Counted from the stretch's first letter, positions 30,331 through 43,596 are shown. The stretch is DNA of 64,000 nucleotides from CAMREV01 sp051653965 (GCA_051653965.1 JBOFXG010000007.1:1-64000), one strand, 5' to 3'. Program-made: numbers and translations. The notes: generated by a model not told the origin, from the letters alone.

Positions 30331-31374
30331 TTAAATCTTCCCTTCTTCCCTCGCTCTTAGTTGACCACAAGCTGCATCAATTTGAATGCCTTTTTCTTGT
30401 CTAACTGTACAAGTAATATTTTGTTTAGTTAAGATATTGTAAAAAAGTCTTTCTTTTGAACTTCTTTTATAATAGTTATCACTTATACTATTATAAGGTA
30501 TTATATTAACATAAACAAGTTTATTTTTTAGTAATTCAGCCAGTTCATAAGCATTATCTTGTGAATCATTTACATCATTTATTAGAATGTATTCAATTGT
30601 TATTCTTCGATTGTTTTTCATTAAATAGTAATCTATTGCATCCATTAATTTTGCAATGTTATATGCTTTATTAATAGGCATTAATTTATTTCTAATTTTA
30701 TCATTAGGAGCATGAAGTGAAATTGCTAAATTAATCTGCATTTGTAAATCCGCTCATTCTTTTATTTTCGGAACTAGACCACATGTTGAAACTGTAATAT
30801 GTCTCGAACCAATTTCAAGTGCTTTGCGATCTTTAGCAATTTCTAAGAATTTTAAAAGATTATCGAAATTATCGAAAGGCTCACCAATTCCCATTACAAC
30901 AATTCTAGATATTCTTTCATCTGAGATTTTAAATAATTCTTTTTGCATTTCAATAATTTGTAAAATGATTTCATTTACTGCTAAATTTTTTATCTTTTTT
31001 AATTTTCCTGAAGCACAAAAATTACATCCCATATTACAGCCAACTTGAGTAGTAACACAAATGCTATAACCATAATTAAATTTCATTAGAACAGTTTCAA
31101 TTTTATTTCCATCTTCTAGTTGAAAAAGAATTTTTCTAGTTTCATCTCTTTTATCAATTTGTGATTTCACTATTTTTAAAGTATCAAAATAAAAATTATT
31201 TTTTAAAAAAATAATATTTTCTTTTGAAATATTTGTCATTTCATCAAATGATGAAACAAGTTTTTTGTAAAGTCAATTAAAGATTTGTTTAGCAAGATAT
31301 ATTTTTTTATTGTTTTCAATTAAAATTTTTTCAAGTTCTTCAAAAGTAATAGAAAATATTGATCTAGTTTTCAT
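30331..31374 (-). CDS. rlmN: 23S rRNA (adenine2503-C2)/tRNA methyltransferase RlmN
   Basis: 347 residues. Radical-SAM motif CNMGCNFC, the GIGEPFDNFDN motif, and the C-terminal catalytic Cys in QIDAACGQL. Methylates A2503 of 23S rRNA. Overlaps the gmk 3' end by 11 bases. Confidence 0.95.
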
Positions 31375-31942
31375 TATTAACATCCCTAATTATTTTTTCT
31401 ATTCTTTCTGCAGCTTTATCTGAATTATCATTTAAAACTACATAATCATAAAACTTAGCAATATCAATTTCAGATCTTGCTTTATCTAATCTAAGTTTTA
31501 TTTTTTCAGTTGATTCTGTATTTCTATTAATTAATCTTCTTTCAAGTTCTTCAATTGAAGGGGGAATTATAAAGATAGATACAAAATTTTTTCTATGCAA
31601 CTTTTTAAAAATTTTTTGTCCACCTTCTACTTCTATTTCTAAAACTACATTAATCCCATCATTAATGTAATTATCTACTTCAGATATTAAAGTTCCATAA
31701 TAATTTCCTGCAAACTCTACTCATTCTATTAATTCTTTATTTTTTATTCTATTTTCAAATTGTTCTCTAGAAAGAAAAAAATAATCTTCTCCATTTTTTT
31801 CACCAACTCTTGGTAATCTAGTTGTTGAAGAAACACTATATTTTAAATTTAATTCTTTTTTAAAAATTATTTTATCCAATATTGTTTTTTTACCAACTCC
31901 ACTTGGTCCACTAACAATAAAGATTAAGCCTTTTTTTTTCAT
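31364..31942 (-). CDS. gmk: Guanylate kinase
   Basis: 192 residues; one TGA as Trp. P-loop GPSGVGKKT near residue 12, SVSSTTRLPRVGEKNGEDYFF (GMP-binding region), EIEVEGGQKI, and RLDKARSEI in the lid. Phosphorylates GMP to GDP. First gene of the gmk-rlmN-prpC unit. The bases just before the ATG read GAGTGCTAA, half of a CIRCE operator, but the other half is missing. Confidence 0.94.
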
Positions 31943-32088
31943 TTAGCACTCTTTTGTATTTAATGTTGTATACTTTTTCAAAATATTTAAAAAATATTTA
32001 CATTCTTATTATAATTTAATTATATTTTAAAAAAGTAATACCATTTATTTTTTATGTATTTTTTTAAATTATTATTAAAAGAGGATAT

Positions 32089-32649
32089 ATGGAAAAAAAA
32101 ATAATACCAAAAATGGATTGAATAATATATGATGATAACCCTTTATTAAAAACAAAATCTGATGCTGTTGTTTTTCCGTTATCTAACATTGAAAAAGAAA
32201 TAATTGATAAAATGGTTGCATATATTGATGCTTCATATGAATCAAAAGAAAAAGAATATAATATTAGACCAGGTATCGGAATGGCAGCAATACAATTAGG
32301 GTTGCCTAAACAAATTATTTATATTCATTTTAATGAAAATGAAAAAGAAAATAAATTTCTAATTGCTAATCCAAAAATTATTAAAGAATATTCTGGAAAA
32401 TCATACATTGAAGATGGTGAAGGTTGTTTAAGTGTTCAAAAAAATATTGAGGGTTATTCAGTAAGAAGCAGAAGATTAATAGTTGAAGCAATTGATTTAA
32501 CAACAAACAATGTAATTAAAATTGATGCTGAAGGCTATTTAGCTTGTTGTATCCAACATGAAATTGATCATTTAAATGGTATTTTATATTATGATAAAAT
32601 TAATAAATTTAATCCATTTTTTAAAAAAGATGATTGAGAAAAAATATAA
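32089..32649 (+). CDS. def: Peptide deformylase
   Basis: 186 residues; two TGA as Trp. The three metal-site motifs are present: GIGMAAIQLG, EGCLS and QHEIDHLNG (HEXXH). Removes the N-formyl group from nascent proteins. GAGG five bases before the ATG. Confidence 0.95.
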
Positions 32650-32773
32650 AATAATTTTTGAAAAAATCATTTTTTTAAATATATAATATAATAAATAAAA
32701 AATCTTATTAATCAAATAATTATTAAAAAAAACTTAGAATGAATTTTAATTTTTTTATATTTTAGGAAAAAAA

Positions 32774-34492
32774 ATGAACAACAATGACTTAAATAAACAA
32801 TTGGATGATAGTGTCCAAAAAAACACAACATACTTATTTGCAATGGGTGGGCTTGGAGAAATAGGAAAGAATATGTATTGTATTCAGTATAATGATGAAA
32901 TAATCATTATTGATACAGGAATAAAATTTACAAGTGGACATTTAGGAATGAATGGAATGGTTCCAAATTTTCAATACTTGAAAAAAGGAAATTATAAAAT
33001 GACTTTGATCATTACTCATGGACATGAAGATCATATCGGAGGTGTTCCATACCTTTTAACAGAAGTTAAAAACATCGATAAAATTTATGCTTCTATTTTA
33101 CCAGTTGAAATGATTAAGAAAAAACTTTCAGAATTTAAAAATGCAGCAAAAACAGAAATCCTAACATATGAAGATGATACAGTTATTCAAACAGAAAATT
33201 TTAAAATAGATTTCTTTAGAGTTTGCCACTCAATTCCTGATAGTTATGGAGTTTCAATTGAAACTCCCGATGGAATAATTGCATCAGCTGGAGATTTTAG
33301 ATTTGATTTTGGTGAAGAAGATGATAAAACAGACATTCATAAAATTGCTGAAATATCTAAAAGAGATGTTTGTGTTTTCTTAGGAGAATCTACAAATTCT
33401 GATCAACCAAGTTTTAGTGAGTCAGAAACTGCTATTATTGATAATCTAAAAAAGATTATAAGAAATGCAAAAGGAAGAATTTTACTATCTACTTTTGCAT
33501 CAAATTTAGGAAGAATTGAAAAAATAGTTGAGATTGCTTTAAAATTAAACAAAAAGATTTGTCTAATTGGTAGATCAATGGAAAATAATATTAAAACATC
33601 TAAAAAAGTTGGTTTATTAAATATAAGTGAGTTAGATTTAATTAGTTCAAAAGATTTAGATGATGTCCCTGATAATGAAGTGCTAATTTTATTAACAGGA
33701 TCACAAGGAGAAGAAAGAGCTGCATTAAGTCAAATTAGTAATGGAACTCATTCCAAAATTTTAATTAAGGAAAGTGATGTAATAATATTATCAAGTAATC
33801 CAATTCCTGGTAATTATTTATCTGTAGAAATGTTAGTCAATAAACTTTCTAAAACTGGGGCAACAATTATTAAACACGATTGAAAAAATAGAATTCATGC
33901 ATCAGGTCATGCAACTGCTCAAGAGCAACAACTAATGCTTAAATTGATGAATCCAAAATATTTAGTTCCAATTCATGGCGAAATTAAAATGTTAAAATCA
34001 ATGAAAGAAAATGCTTCAAAAATTAATTTTAATCCAGATAATGTTTTTATAATTAAAAATGGTGATTTTTTAAAATTAAAAAATAAAACATTGAGTCATA
34101 CAAAAATTAAGATTAATACAAACCCAATGTTTATTGATGGCAGAACTGCAATTGAAGATTCAGAATTAGTTTTAGAAGAAAGAAAAATAATTTCTTCAAA
34201 AGGAATATTTAACATAATTATAGTAGTTGATAAAAAAGATAAAAAAATTACAAACCAACCTTCAATATCTACTAGAGGATGTTTCTATGTAAAAGATTCT
34301 ATTGGAATGATTTCTAAAATAGCTTTCACTATTAGGGAAGAAATAGAAAAAGAAATGGAAACAATTAATTCAGAAATTTCAAATGAAAAAATTGAGGATA
34401 TTACAAAAAATATTGCTAAATATTTTATTTGAAAAAACAAAAAAGTTAATCCTTTAATTGTTGTTACAATATTTGAAAAAAATAAGACTTAG
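32774..34492 (+). CDS. Ribonuclease J
   Basis: 572 residues; two TGA as Trp. N-terminal FAMGGLGEIGKNMY, catalytic HGHEDHIGG (zinc ligands intact), beta-CASP motifs including SGHATAQEQQLML and PKYLVPIHGE, then a C-terminal domain. Exo/endoribonuclease central to mRNA turnover. This is a complete second RNase J besides the tail at 1-242; which one is J1 or J2 cannot be decided here. Confidence 0.93.
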
Positions 34493-34504
34493 TCTTATTT
34501 TTTT
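34476..34504. terminator. Bidirectional terminator between rnj and polC
   Basis: 13-bp stem (AAAAAAATAAGAC with GTCTTATTTTTTT, TTA loop) containing the rnj stop and abutting the polC stop. Confidence 0.85.
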
Positions 34505-37500
34505 ATTCAAATAGTGATATTTGATCATCGTCAAATAAATTATTTAATACTCCAAGATCAGCTAATTTTTTTAAATGAGTTTTTGAAATTTTTGTTCGTT
34601 TCATTAAATCGTCTTTTGAAGTAAATAATTTTTTTTCTCTTGCTTCTACAATTGATTTAGCAACTGCTCCACCTAAACCATCAAGGCATGAAAAAGGAGG
34701 TATTAGACTATTATGAGTAATTAAATATTTATCTTCTAAAGATATATTTAAATCAATATTACTAATTGAGTATCCTCTTTCAATCATTTCTAATGAAATT
34801 TCATATATCGGAATTAAATCAATTTCTTTATTCTTAACAGTTGATTTAGTAATATGATTTGCTAACCTTGTGTTAATATCATGTAGAATACTTTTAATTT
34901 TTTGTTTACCCATTATAATAGTTTCTAAATCAAAAACTGTTGATCTAATTGAAAAAAATGAAGAATAAAAGTGTAGAGGATGATATAGTTTATATCACGC
35001 AATTTTTCATGCCATATCTACATAAGCAGTAGCATGAGCTTTTGGAAATAAATATTTAATTTTATTACATGAATCAATGTATCAATCATGAATTCCATTT
35101 TCTCTTAATACTGCTTCTTGTTCTTGAGTTATTCCCTTGCCTTTTCTTACATTTTCCATTATTTGAAATGACATTAATGAATCAATTGATTTAGACATTA
35201 GATAAACCATAATATCATCTCTAGAACTAATAACCTCAGAGATGTCTAAATTATTTTTTTCAATTAAATCCTTTGCATTATTATTTCAAACATTAGTTCC
35301 ATGAGATAATCCAGAAATTCTAACCAAGTCAGAAAAGTTTTTAGGTTTAGTTACTAATAACATTTCTTTTACAAAGTTTGTTCCAAATTCAGGTAGACCA
35401 ATTGTTCCAGGAACTTTTTCATATTCTTCATTATCAATTCCTAAAGATTTCGAACTTCTAAAAATTTTCATAACTTTAGAATCATACTTAGGTATTTTAT
35501 TTGAACTAATTCCAGTTGTGCTTTCTAGCATTTTAATTACAGTTGGTGAATCATGTCCTAAAATATCAAATTTTAATAAACTATCATGCAAGTATTCAAA
35601 TGAAAAATGAGTAGTATATCAATCTTGAGAATGATCATCTGCTGGAAAATTATATGGTGTAAAATTAAATACATTATCTTGATTAGGTATAACAATAATC
35701 CCACCAGGATGTTGTCCTGTTGTTCTTTTAACCCCTTGACACTTTGAAGCAATTCTTACTATTTCAGCATCTCTTACATCTTCTTGACCTTTTTCTTCAA
35801 AATAATTCTTTACATAACCAAATGCTGTCTTTTCAGCAACTGTTCCTATTGTTCCTGCTCTTAAAACATTTTCCTTACCAAAAGTATCTCTAATAAAATC
35901 GTGAGCCTTTGATTGATATTCTGCCGAAAAGTTTAAATCAATATCTGGCACTTTGTCACCATCAAATCCCATAAATGTTTCAAAAGGGATATTATGACCA
36001 TCACCTGACATAACTGAATTACATACTGGACAATTAATTTCTTCTAAATCAAATCCACTGTTAATCAACGAATCTACATATTTAAAATATTTACATTTAT
36101 TACATAAGTAGTGTGCAGGTAATGGATTAACATCTGTTATGTGAACAAGACTAGCCACAAGAGAAGAACCAACAGAACCTCTTGAACCAACTACATAACC
36201 ATCATCTAATGATTTTTTAACTAATAGATGTGAAAATCAATAAATAACAGAATATCCATTATCAATAATTGATTTTAATTCTCGATTAATTCTTCTCTTT
36301 ATTGAAACATGCGGATTCTCACCATATTTTAATATCATATTTTTTTCAACTAATTCTTCTAATTTTTCTCTTGCTCCAGGAATTGAAGGAGAAGATAAAA
36401 CATTTTTTACAGGAATGATATTAAAATCAAATTCATTTATAAGTTTATTGCTATTTTCAACTACAATTTCATATGCTTTTTCTTTTCCTAAAAAATCAAA
36501 ATTTGCTAGTAATTCATTTGTTGTTCTATAATGCAATTTTGGTAAAATAGAATTATCATCTTTATAACTATAAATTCTATGTCTTTTTCCTCCGAGTCCT
36601 TTTGTATGAACATAAACATCAAATAATTTTTGATCTTCTTCATTTATATAATAAGTGTCACTAGAAGCAATAACTTTTTTATTAATTAATTCACAAGTTT
36701 TAATAATTCTATTTATTGCATTTTGAATATCTTTTTTTTCTAAATTACCTCTATTAATTTCATGATCAAAACAATTAACTGGAGAAACAAAAATAACATC
36801 ATAAAAATTAATTGCTTCTTTTAGTTCTTCATCAGTCCCATAAAACGCTTCCTTAATAACATTGCCTTCAGTAGGAGAGTTTGCAACTAATATGTTTTTT
36901 TTGAAATATAAAATATCTTCTTCAAACAAAACGCACTTATTATATTTTTTAGTGCTAGCTCTAGAAATTAATTCATATAAATTTCTCAAGCCTTCTTGAT
37001 TTTTTGCATATAAAGTAATTAAATGATCTCTATTTTTTGTTACTAAGTCATATGAATTTAAATTCTCATTTATTTTAATTAAATTATTAATTCCATTCAT
37101 ATCCAAGAAGTCCATCATATTTTTTCAAACTTTTAATAATATTTCAGCATCAAACATTGCTCTGTGCGCTTCATTTTCATTGTAAAAAATACCTAATTTT
37201 TTAGATATATTAGCTAAGGAGTGACTTTTAAATTTAGGGTTTTGTGCTCTTGATAATAGCATTGTATCTATTAAAGAATTTTCAATAATATCAATTGAAT
37301 TTTCTTCCATTTTTTTATTAATAAATTTAATATCAAAATCTTTACCATTGTGTGCAATTAAAATTGCATTTCCAAAAAAATTTTTTATTTGAATTAAGGC
37401 ATCTTTAATATCCATTCCTTTTGCAATCATACTTTCATCAATACCAGTTAATTTTTTTGTAAAGATTGATAATGGTTTATCTGTTTTTATAAAAAATTCT

Positions 37501-38801
37501 AATTGATCAATGATGACACCATTTCTAAATTTAATTCCACCAAATTCAATTATGTCTCCATTTAAGGGATACAAACTAGTCGTTTCAATATCAAAGATAA
37601 CATATTCAGCAGTTGAAATATTTGTATTAATTGGATTGGTAACAATTTCAACTTTTGATTTTGAAAAAAATGTTTGTACACCATAGATTAGATTAATTTC
37701 TTTTTTACTATATTTTTTGTAGTTGTAAATTGAAGGAAAAATTTGACAATTAAACTTGTCAGTAATTGCTAAATATTTATGGTTGTATCCTATTAATTTA
37801 TCAGCTAATTCTTTTGCATCTGCTAAACCCTCAAATGCTGTCATTTTAGTATGATTGATATATTCAACCCTTTTTATTTCTGAATTATCTATTTCAGATG
37901 ATGATATTAGTTTATCATCAATATTTAATTGCCTAATAATTCCTGTTAATTGATTTTTTTCATATTTATCAATTTGTAAATTTATTTTAGCTTTTATTCA
38001 TGTTCCAACTTTAATTGAATCAAATGTATTTTGATCTAATCCAAAACCTTTATTTATAAAAGATTTAATTAAAATTGAGTCACTATAATCTGTTATAAAA
38101 AATTTATAAATTGTTTTATTATTTGAAAGTTGAATTGAATCAATTTTAAAAACTTCACCACAGACTATAGCATTCATTTGCTCGGGCACAAGTGAAACAA
38201 TTGAATTAACATTTCCAATAACATTAATTTTTCTAGTTTTAATATTTTCTTTTACAAAATCTTTTTTGTTATTAAATATTATTGTTTCAAATTTTTTAGT
38301 TTTGTATAATTCAATTTCTTTATTTTTTTCATCCATTACAAATACAATTTCATTAAAGTGAATTCCGACAGTGCTAAAAAATGAAAGTAATGAATTTTTT
38401 TCATTATTCAATGTTTCACGTTCATTTAAATTTAAGTAAAAAATAATCAAATTTGAGTTTTCAATTTCACATTTCTTTCTAGTAAGAATATTTTTAAGAA
38501 GCAAGTTATTATTTGAATATTTATTAACATAATATTTTATATATTCAAAAACTTCATCAGCACTATAAATAATGTTTTTTACATTTAAAATAATTTTTAA
38601 TTCATTGTTAGAATGACTATTTTTTTTATCAAGAATTTTAAAGAAAAGTTTTGGTTCTATTAAAGAATCTACTTCAATTTCAATTGTAATTATCTCATCT
38701 ATATTTGAAATTGAAAAAACACAATTATCTTTAATTAAATTAAATTCATCATCAGATAATATATTACTTTTAGTGAAAAAATGTAAAAATTTGTCTTTCA
38801 T
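34503..38801 (-). CDS. polC: DNA polymerase III PolC-type alpha subunit
   Basis: 1432 residues, read through several TGA codons; the full length of Gram-positive PolC. Order seen: N-terminal domain, OB fold, part of the PHP domain (TAFEGLADAKELADK), inserted DEDD exonuclease (YVIFDIETTS at about residue 395, then AHNGKDFDIKF and HRAMFDAEILL), then the polymerase core with GSRGSVGSSLVA, PDIDLNFS and TGQHPGGIIV. Main replicative polymerase with 3'-5' proofreading. Its exonuclease keeps all catalytic acids, in contrast to the two stand-alone DnaQ-like proteins. AAGG six bases before the ATG. Confidence 0.97.
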
Positions 38802-38809
38802 ATATTTCC

Positions 38810-39670
38810 TTAAATAAATAAATTTACAATACTAGCAATTGAAATATAAACTATAAATATAATACCAATAATACTAAAAAATAAATCAAACTTTTCTAAA
38901 ATATTTTTCTTTGTTGCCTTCTCAAATATTAAAGAAACTATCTTAAAACCATCAAGTGGTGGAAAAGGTAATATATTTAATAAAAATAAACCTAAATTAA
39001 TTAAAAATAATTGAAAGAAAAAAATGCTTGCAAAATTATTATTAATATTAGTTAAACCTTCTATTCTTTGGAAAACTATTGTGTTTCATAGATTAATAAA
39101 AAATAATTGAATTTCATTATTAATATCTATTTGTTCATTTAAACCATAAATTAAAACTAAAATACTTAGACCAAATAATATTAAATTAAATAATACACCA
39201 CCAAAAATAATAAGAATATTTTTTAAAAAAGAAACTGAATTTATACTTATTGAGTTAGTTGAAAGAGCATACAAATTACTATATTTTCGATATTCTTTAT
39301 AAGTATTAAAAGTTTTAAACTCTTTAAATGAAAATTTATTTTTAAAAATTATTTTAAGATGTTCATAATTAGAAAGCTTTATTAAATTGATATCTAATTT
39401 ATTTTCTGTTTCAATATCGTTTAATATATCTTTATAAAGTTTATTTACATGATTAGATGACATTGAAACATAAGCCATAATTGGAAGTAACCTTAAACAA
39501 TAAATTGTTCCATTATGATTTATAGAAAATAATTTTGGACCAATACCAATTGAAAATTCATAAACAGTAACCTTGAAAATTTTTGCAAAAATAAAGTGAC
39601 CTAATTCATGTATTGACAAGGATATAAGAACGACAAATATAAATGTAAATATTAATTGAACATTATTCAT
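38810..39670 (-). CDS. Site-2 protease-like M50 membrane metalloprotease (RseP/MmpA type)
   Basis: 286 residues, about four membrane segments, one TGA as Trp. Zinc motif SIHELGHF (HExxH) in the first segment and LNILPFPPLDG (family NxxPxPxLDG) in the last. No PDZ motif is recognisable in the divergent middle part. Intramembrane protease, possibly clearing signal peptides or membrane regulators. Overlaps the dxr 3' end by eight bases, as in many Firmicutes (dxr-rseP-...-polC). Confidence 0.9.
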
Positions 39671-40751
39671 ATTTTCCTTCTTCTATTCATTTCTTAACTA
39701 AATTATTTAATAAATAGACATCTTCAATTTTATTAATTTTATAATCATTAAATTTCATAATGGTTTTTTCTATTATTAAAGTAATTTGATGAAAATTAAT
39801 TTTATTTTCTTTAAATAATTCAAATAATGAATCATTAGCTGAATTTATGATTATGGGTTGAGCTAAATTTTTATTATTTAAAAATTCTTTTGCCCATTTA
39901 ATAGGCAATCATTCATCTTCGTTAATTTTATTAAATGTTAAATTAAATTTATCATAATTTAATTTATTTATTATTTGCTTTTGAGAATCAAAATTAAAGA
40001 TTGCATTCTGAATTGCGATCTTCATATCATGGTATGATAAATACATAATTGATGAACCATCTAAATATTCAACAATTGAATGAACAATTGCTTCTTTATG
40101 TTGAATTACATCTATTTTATAAGGAAAGAAATATGATGCTTCAATAATTTCAAAATATTTATTAACCATTGTTGAAGAGTCAATTGAAATTTTTTCTCCC
40201 ATATCTCATTTTGGGTGCTTAATAACTTCCTTAAATTCATAATGTGATTTATCTAATTCTTTATTATTAAAAAATTTTCCCCCAGAAGCAGTAATTATTA
40301 TTTTTTTAATATTTTTGTTTTTGAATTTAATTAATGAAATAATCGATGAAAGTTCTGAATCGACAGGGGTTATAGAAACATTGTTTTTATTTGCTAATTC
40401 AATTAAAAATTTTCCAGCTGTAACAATCGATTCCTTATTTGCTAAAACTAAATTAATTTTTTTGTTCAAACATAAAATAGATTTTTCTAAACCAGCAAAT
40501 CCAGTAATAGCATTAAAAATGATTTCGGGCTTTGTTTTATTAATTAGTTCATCATATGAATCACAATCATTCAAAGTTGTTATATGCTCACTATATACAC
40601 TTAAATTAGGGAATAATGATAAAATTTGTTTTGCTTTTTTAATGTTTTTAAAAAATGAAAAACCAACAAGTTTTAATTCTTGAAAATTTTGAATGACTTC
40701 CATAGTTTGCAATCCTATAGAACCTGTTATGCCTAAAATTAAAATTCTCAT
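39663..40751 (-). CDS. dxr: 1-deoxy-D-xylulose 5-phosphate reductoisomerase
   Basis: 362 residues; two TGA as Trp. NADPH motif GITGSIGLQTMEVI, then LANKESIV, VDSELSSI, and the catalytic loop WDMGEKISIDSSTMVNK. Second step of the MEP pathway. Somewhat shorter and more diverged C-terminally than usual, but active-site residues are kept. Supplies isoprenoid precursors with ispH. Confidence 0.93.
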
Positions 40752-40759
40752 TTTATTCC

Positions 40760-41665
40760 TTAAAAAGTTAGTTTATTATTTTTAATGCTAATATTCACAC
40801 CAAAAGCAACTCGATATTCTTTAAAACTATTCTTTGATATAAAATCAATTATACCATTAATTTTATTACTAGAAATTTTACCTAAATCATTATTAATAAG
40901 TAATAAATAAATAATATTAAATCACAAATCATTAGGAATTTTTTTAATAAAATCAATATCATAATTAGATATTTTTCAATTGTAAAAGTACTTATTAACT
41001 TTTTTTAATTTAAATTTGTTTTCTTTATTATAATCATTTATTTTTTTTATTAGAGATTGATAATTCTGATTACTCATATCGAGAATAATTTTTCTATTCC
41101 TGTTTCTTTCATAATCATCGCTAGCATTTGTGTGATCAATGCTATATTTAACTTTATTTTTAATGCAATAATTTTCTAAATATTTTTTTTCTACATATAG
41201 AAGTGGTCTAAATATTTTTAGATTTTTATACATACTTTCTTGCATAATTCCATAATATAGAGATTTTGATTTTTTTTCTATTTGTGCATAACCTGTTTCT
41301 AAAAAATCATTAAAGTTATGAGCCACAAGCAAATTATTATTGTTTGTTTTTATAGAAACTTCACAAAAAAAATCATATCTGATTTTTCTTGCATGTGCTT
41401 GAAAATTATTTATTTTTTCTTTTTTGTTTTTCCAATCTACAATATATGGAAAAAATTCAATATTATTTTCATTACAAAATTCTTCAACAAATTTTTGTTC
41501 ATAATCAGCTTCAATTCTTTTCTTGTAATTAACAAATGCAACTGCTTCTATTTTATGTTTAAACATATTTAGCATAGCCATTGAATCAGGACCTCCTGAA
41601 ACTGCTGCTATATATTTTTTAGATGATAATTTAAATAAAAAAGAGTTAATAATTCAGTTAGTCAT
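40760..41665 (-). CDS. tilS: tRNA(Ile)-lysidine synthetase
   Basis: 301 residues; four TGA as Trp. PP-loop SGGPDSMAMLNMF at about residue 24, and RKIRYDFF with AHNFNDFLET (family AHHxDDxxET) as the catalytic region. Makes lysidine at position 34 of the AUA-reading tRNA-Ile. Short form lacking most of the C-terminal domain, as in other mycoplasmas. Overlaps pth by eight bases. Confidence 0.93.
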
Positions 41666-42230
41666 TATTCATTTCCATTAGAATTTTATCAAAATCCTTT
41701 TGATAAAAATTGCCAATTATTTTTGAAGCTCTCTCAATAGATTTTAAAAATATTGTTTGATCTTCACTAGAAAATTTAGATAAAACATAATTAGTAATAG
41801 AGTCGTTTTTATTTTTTGGTCTTCCAATTCCTATTTTTATTCTTTTGATATCTTCAGTGCCTAATTTATTAATTATGTCCTTAATACCATTTTGTCCGCC
41901 TGATGAACCATTTTTTTTAAGTTTGATTTTTCCAATTGGTAAATCTAAATCATCATAAACTACTAAAATATTTTTAAAATTAATTTTATAGAAATTAATA
42001 AATTTTAAAACACATTCTCCTGAAAGATTCATAAATGTTTGCGGTTTTAAAAAGAAAACTTCTTTTTCATCATATTTTAATTTATAAAAATTACCTTCAA
42101 AAATATTAGAGTCAAAATTAAATTTATTTTGTTTAGCAAAAAAATCTAAAGCAATGAATCCTGAATTATGCTTTGTGTTTTCATATTTTTGACCAGGATT
42201 ACCCAAACCAATAATTAAATATTTATCCAT
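41658..42230 (-). CDS. pth: Peptidyl-tRNA hydrolase
   Basis: 190 residues. IGLGNPGQKYENTKHNSGF at the N-terminus with the catalytic His, FLKPQTFMNLSG, and VVYDDLDLPIG plus GSSGGQNGIKDI. Releases tRNA from dropped-off peptidyl-tRNA. Overlaps the genes on both sides (tilS and the DnaQ-like gene), so it is in one translationally coupled string. Confidence 0.96.
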   Translation of the reverse strand: MDKYLIIGLGNPGQKYENTKHNSGFIALDFFAKQNKFNFDSNIFEGNFYKLKYDEKEVFFLKPQTFMNLSGECVLKFINFYKINFKNILVVYDDLDLPIGKIKLKKNGSSGGQNGIKDIINKLGTEDIKRIKIGIGRPKNKNDSITNYVLSKFSSEDQTIFLKSIERASKIIGNFYQKDFDKILMEMNND

Positions 42231-42684
42231 TTAACTTATACAAATGATTAGCAACTAAATACAATTGTCTAGTTTTAAATAATGCAGAAGGAATTTTTTT
42301 ACTATTTTTTGAGCTTACTTTAAATATTGTGCATAAATTTCTCAAGTTAATTTTTTTAATTCCTATTTCTTTTGCTTTTTTTGAAACATCAATAATTGGA
42401 TTATTAAAATCAAGATTAAGTTTTTTGTATGAACTTTTTAAAAACTCATAATCAATGTTGTCAAAATTATATAAAATAACACTTTTTTTATCAAGAACTG
42501 AATAAATATCTATTAATGCTGTTTTAAGCGGAATTGCATTCATTGATTTTTTTGCTGAGTTTTCAATAAAATAATGAAGACATTTCATTTCATCATTTTC
42601 ATTAAAAATAATAGCAATCTGACTTGCTTGTGTAACTGAATTTCCAAAAGTAATTTTTTCTATAAAAATTGTTGCTATGTTCAT
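42223..42684 (-). CDS. DnaQ-fold-like protein, catalytically degenerate
   Basis: 153 residues, no TGA codons. The order of elements fits a DEDD exonuclease: first strands (IATIFIEKI), then YNFDNIDYEFLKSSY (family HNxxFDxxFL), IIDVSKKAKEI, INLRNLCTIFKV (family LxxLcxxfgi), and a final helix FKTRQLYLVANHLY in place of HxAxxDAxxT. The DxE of motif I and the His/Asp of the last motif are missing, so it is probably not a nuclease. AAAGG seven bases before the ATG. First gene of the pth-tilS-dxr-rseP-polC string. Confidence 0.6.
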   Translation of the reverse strand: MNIATIFIEKITFGNSVTQASQIAIIFNENDEMKCLHYFIENSAKKSMNAIPLKTALIDIYSVLDKKSVILYNFDNIDYEFLKSSYKKLNLDFNNPIIDVSKKAKEIGIKKINLRNLCTIFKVSSKNSKKIPSALFKTRQLYLVANHLYKLNG

Positions 42685-42744
42685 ATGTTTTCCTTTAAAT
42701 ATATTATATATAAATCTATTATTATTTATTAATGAAAAAAGAAA

Positions 42745-43587
42745 TTATGCTAAACCTTCTTCTTTTAATCATTTAATATCTCTAGAAGTCATTTTAGGAC
42801 TTATACATCCTTTTATGTAATTTTCATATCAATTTTTTGCATAAATTATTTTATCTTCAAAAAACGATCTATTTAAATCTAATTCAACAAATTTAATATT
42901 ATTTTTTGTTGGTACAAATGAGCTTGGTTGAGCATAATCTTTTGTTTCTAAAAATGCAATAGCAAATAAACCTTTTTCAATATTTCTTAAATAAAGATAT
43001 AAAGATAATTGCATGCAATAATCTTCTGAAATTTGAATTTCATTGTATTGATTAAATCATTTTTTAATTCCGCCATTTTTTTCTTTAACCAAAGGAATAT
43101 TGTTTTGATCTTTTTGCATTTTTAATGTGTTGTCATCTTTTTTATAAACTAATGAATCAATTGAAGTAGTTTTTATTTCTAACATTCTTGAATTTGGATA
43201 ATCTAATGCATTATTTTCATCGATTGGTTCTCCATCTGGTATTCCTCCAAAAATCATATTGTCCTTAAAGATATCTCATTGAATTTTAGCAGGAATGTAA
43301 CTTACATATTTTTTATTAAAAACTTCTTCAGCAAAATGCTTAACTTTTGGTTCAATTGTATTACCAACAAATGATAATGTTTCATCCATTTTATCTTTAA
43401 AAATTCCAACCATCATTGCTCATGATTTTACATCACTAGTTCATTCGCTATTTCCAAGAATTGACGAGAATTTACTTCCTGTTATTTTTTTAAATTTTCA
43501 TCTATTTTTTTCAATATATTCTTGTGATAGAATTATTTGATTATCTCTAATGAAAAAATCTTTATTTAATTCTTTTATAAATGGCAT
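42745..43587 (-). CDS. YqaJ-type PD-(D/E)XK nuclease
   Basis: 280 residues; six TGA as Trp. Lambda-exonuclease-like pattern: ITGSKFSSILG at residues 35-45, E79 in VGNTIEP, D118 in FGGIPDGE, E137-x-K139 in MLEIKTT, and a QLSLYLYL helix further on (the QxxxY element). These are the catalytic residues of the YqaJ viral-recombinase nuclease family, usually 5'-3' dsDNA exonucleases used in single-strand annealing recombination. AAGGAG five bases before the ATG and nine bases after the AAA+ gene; no single-strand annealing protein is nearby. Confidence 0.7.
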
Positions 43588-43596
43588 AATTTCTCC

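Noticed and set aside
31943..31975. CIRCE heat-shock operator before gmk
   Set aside because: Only one half-site (GAGTGCTAA on the minus strand) is present; the inverted partner nine bases away is missing.
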